Of a DNA stretch of 6,102 bases, positions 4,537 through 6,102 are shown piece after piece (the stretch's first letter is position 1; the number at the start of each line of letters is the position of its first letter). The stretch is from positions 1 to 6,102 of the forward strand of contig CAZUAH010000747.1 in assembly GCA_964617665.1 (NCBI GenBank), in the 5' to 3' direction. A program made the position numbers and the translations under genes. The stretch is from JADHUC01 sp964617665 (lineage in GTDB: Bacteria; Planctomycetota; Planctomycetia; Pirellulales; Pirellulaceae). Below the pieces are notes generated by a model, which was not told the DNA's origin, ran no database searches, and saw nothing but the letters and a program-made list of their open reading frames with translations.

Positions 4537-6102
4537 TCACATTTTCTCGCGGGGCATTTCGCCTGCGTCGAGGCGGTGGAAGTAGTCTTTGGCGGCTCGG
4601 AGGACGATGGGGGAAAGGATCAGGAGGGCGGGGAGATTGCATAGGACCATCAAACCGGTTGTGGCGTCGGAGATGTTGTAGACGGTCTTGAACTCCGGAA
4701 GCACCATGCCGAGAAAGACGAAGATCACGAACAGGAACTTGTAGGGCAGGATCGCACGCGGACCGAGCAGGTATTCCGCACCTTTCTCGCCGTAGTAGCT
4801 CCAACTGATCATAGTGCTGAAGGCGAACAGGCACGCCGCAAGTGTCACCATGTACTTGCCGAAGCCGGGTACGGACGTGTCAAATGCGAACGCGGTCATG
4901 TCGGCGCCCGTAATGTCCAGGTGAACTGGTTGCCCCGGTTTGATCCGGTTTGCCTTCTCCAAATCGGTGCCCCGGAATCCAGAGATGTCGAGTGTCACCG
5001 TCTTCAGATCTTCCCATTGGCCACCTTCGCCGATGTCAAACGATTCGATAGGAACGGCCATGTCCTCCAATTCCACACCGACTCCACGAGCCAAGTGAAC
5101 ACGCAGCGTGGCGTCGTCCGCAACATGTTGGACGTAGAGCGTTTCGTAGATGTCTGGCAGTTCGCCGCCGCATTCGACGACGACCCGGTCGTTGGTCACG
5201 GAGGCTACGGTGCCAACTGCCGGCCGTTTCCAGACGCCGGACATCAGCAGGACCAGCGCGCTTAGCGTGCAGATAATCAAGGTATCGACAAATGGGCCGA
5301 TGCCGGCGACGATGCCTTCGCGGATGGGCTCCTCGGTCTTGGCGGCTGCGTGGGCCATGGCGGCCGAGCCTTCGCCTGCTTCGTTCGAAAAACAGGCCCT
5401 CCGCAAGCCCTGCGTGAACGCGATCCAGATCGTCACACCGGCGAACGCTCCGCCTTCGGCCTGTGTCGTGAATGCCGAGCGGACGATCATCGCCAAGTAT
5501 CCCGGTACGTCCGTAGCATGCGAGAGGATTACGTACAGGGCGGCCACCACGTAGACCACGCACATGAACGGCACCAGTTTGGCCGCCACTTGCCCGATTC
5601 GCTTGATCCCGCCGATGATCACCAACGCCACCAGTGCCGAGAACAGCACGGCAGGCACCAGGCGTCTGGGATCCACGCCCGAGGTGGCTGCGAAACCGTC
5701 AGAGATCGCGCCCAAGACGTGCTTGCCCAGCATGTCCGACACGTTCCATCCCTGAAACATGTTGCCGCCACCGAAAGAGTTGAGCACCGTGGAGATGGCG
5801 AACAACACGGCCAGGATCTTGAACGCGATCCACAACACGTTACCGCGTGCTCGCAGCGGATCGACAAGCGCCTTTTGGATGTACCACATGGGCCCGCCGC
5901 GGACCTCGCCGCGAGCCATCGCTTTGGCACCAGGTTCGGGCGGCGGCTCGCCGGGGTACTCCAGCGTGCGTGTTTCCGCGTCGGCACTGACCAACGCCGG
6001 AGCACTGGGATCGGGTACGTCGCGCACATCGCGATACATGACGGCCAGCGTGCATTCCACGAACTTCAACGCCATCCCGAACAGGCCGACAATCCACATC
6101 CA
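4537..6102 (-). CDS. Sodium:alanine symporter family (AGCS) carrier, 5' end outside window
   Basis: An inner-membrane carrier importing alanine or glycine with Na+ (amino acid carrier protein family). The frame runs off the right edge, and the visible start WMWIVGLFGMALKFVE is an internal family segment, so the real start lies beyond it; 520 residues from ATG 6099 are visible. Family landmarks are GGPMWYI (68-74), GGGNMFQGWN (110-119), GGIKRIGQVAAKLVPF (163-178), the hallmark FSNEAGEGSAAMAHAAAKT (237-255), and FSTMISWSYYGEKGAEYLLG (427-446). Hydrophobic segments fall near 86-108, 147-165, 172-193, 262-289, 413-433, 451-469 and 483-500. Two stretches depart from the family: about 43 residues (24-66) where a short loop is usual, and about 107 residues (291-397) between the SGVW segment and GADMTAFAF. 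The visible part alone exceeds the usual full length of about 450-500. The gene is convergent with the nuclease-like gene. Substrate cannot be fixed from sequence alone. Confidence 0.92.
   Translation of the reverse strand, partial: WMWIVGLFGMALKFVECTLAVMYRDVRDVPDPSAPALVSADAETRTLEYPGEPPPEPGAKAMARGEVRGGPMWYIQKALVDPLRARGNVLWIAFKILAVLFAISTVLNSFGGGNMFQGWNVSDMLGKHVLGAISDGFAATSGVDPRRLVPAVLFSALVALVIIGGIKRIGQVAAKLVPFMCVVYVVAALYVILSHATDVPGYLAMIVRSAFTTQAEGGAFAGVTIWIAFTQGLRRACFSNEAGEGSAAMAHAAAKTEEPIREGIVAGIGPFVDTLIICTLSALVLLMSGVWKRPAVGTVASVTNDRVVVECGGELPDIYETLYVQHVADDATLRVHLARGVGVELEDMAVPIESFDIGEGGQWEDLKTVTLDISGFRGTDLEKANRIKPGQPVHLDITGADMTAFAFDTSVPGFGKYMVTLAACLFAFSTMISWSYYGEKGAEYLLGPRAILPYKFLFVIFVFLGMVLPEFKTVYNISDATTGLMVLCNLPALLILSPIVLRAAKDYFHRLDAGEMPREKM
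4909..5229 (-). other. Extra beta-rich domain inserted in the AGCS carrier
   Basis: Visible residues 291-397 contain alternating hydrophobic strands such as VGTVASV, DRVVVECGG, TLRVHLARGVGVEL and KTVTLDISG, with many charged residues and no membrane segment. In ordinary AGCS proteins the corresponding link is only a short loop, so this reads as a soluble domain inserted between two membrane helices. The frame is continuous and the family sequence resumes at GADMTAFAF (398-406), which argues against a frameshift. The fold is not recognised. Confidence 0.65.
5902..6030 (-). other. Pro/Glu-rich loop insertion in the AGCS carrier
   Basis: Visible residues 24-66, between MYR (21-23) and RGGPMWYI (67-74), are rich in Pro, Ala, Glu and Asp, including EYPGEPPPEPG (47-57). 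Most family members have only a short link here. It looks like a flexible hydrophilic loop rather than a folded domain. Confidence 0.6.

Noticed and set aside
4514..4538. Possible terminator for the symporter gene
   Set aside because: The stem is only 5 bp with a 15-base loop, overlaps the stop codon and has no T-run on the minus strand.
4437..4691. GTG-started plus-strand frame after the nuclease-like gene
   Set aside because: Most of it is antisense to the symporter 3' end. Its translation is Gly/Arg-rich and resembles no known protein, and the GGAGGAG upstream is 40 bases away.
5036..5563. Minus-strand open frame of 175 codons inside the symporter
   Set aside because: It is a shifted frame of the AGCS gene, which keeps family motifs across this stretch. 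It is Arg-rich and domain-free.

Overview
The window looks like chromosomal DNA from an uncultured or little-studied member of the Planctomycetota. This is inferred from protein style, not proven. The long PQQ-type beta-propeller protein at the left end has wording typical of a family expanded in that phylum. DNA is moderately GC-rich, and the intergenic gaps carry small palindromic or repeated motifs of a kind I associate with planctomycete genomes.

Layout: (1) 1-2411, plus strand, is the 3' part of a large PQQ/BamB-like beta-propeller gene, open at the left edge. (2) 2412-2694 is non-coding. It holds a hairpin, a possible promoter with repeated CGTCGCGA sites around its -10 box, and a structured leader. 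(3) 2695-3756, plus strand, encodes a compact ABC/AAA_21-type ATPase. (4) 97 bases later, 3854-4402, plus strand, encodes a 182-residue protein with a D...E-x-K pattern like PD-(D/E)XK nucleases. (5) 4403-4536 is a short convergent spacer with a degenerate 10-base repeat. (6) 4537-6102, minus strand, is most of a sodium:alanine symporter (AGCS) gene. It is open at the right edge and carries two unusual insertions.

The outer genes look like ordinary chromosomal genes: one probably envelope or secreted, one an inner-membrane amino-acid carrier. The two middle genes have no evident link to them. They form a same-strand pair, an ATP-dependent sensor or switch plus a possible nuclease effector, which resembles the architecture of several ATPase-nuclease anti-phage systems. 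I cannot match the pair to a named system. That reading is inference, but it is the best candidate here for an undescribed system.

No rRNA, tRNA, CRISPR array, transposase, integrase or convincing intrinsic terminator was found.
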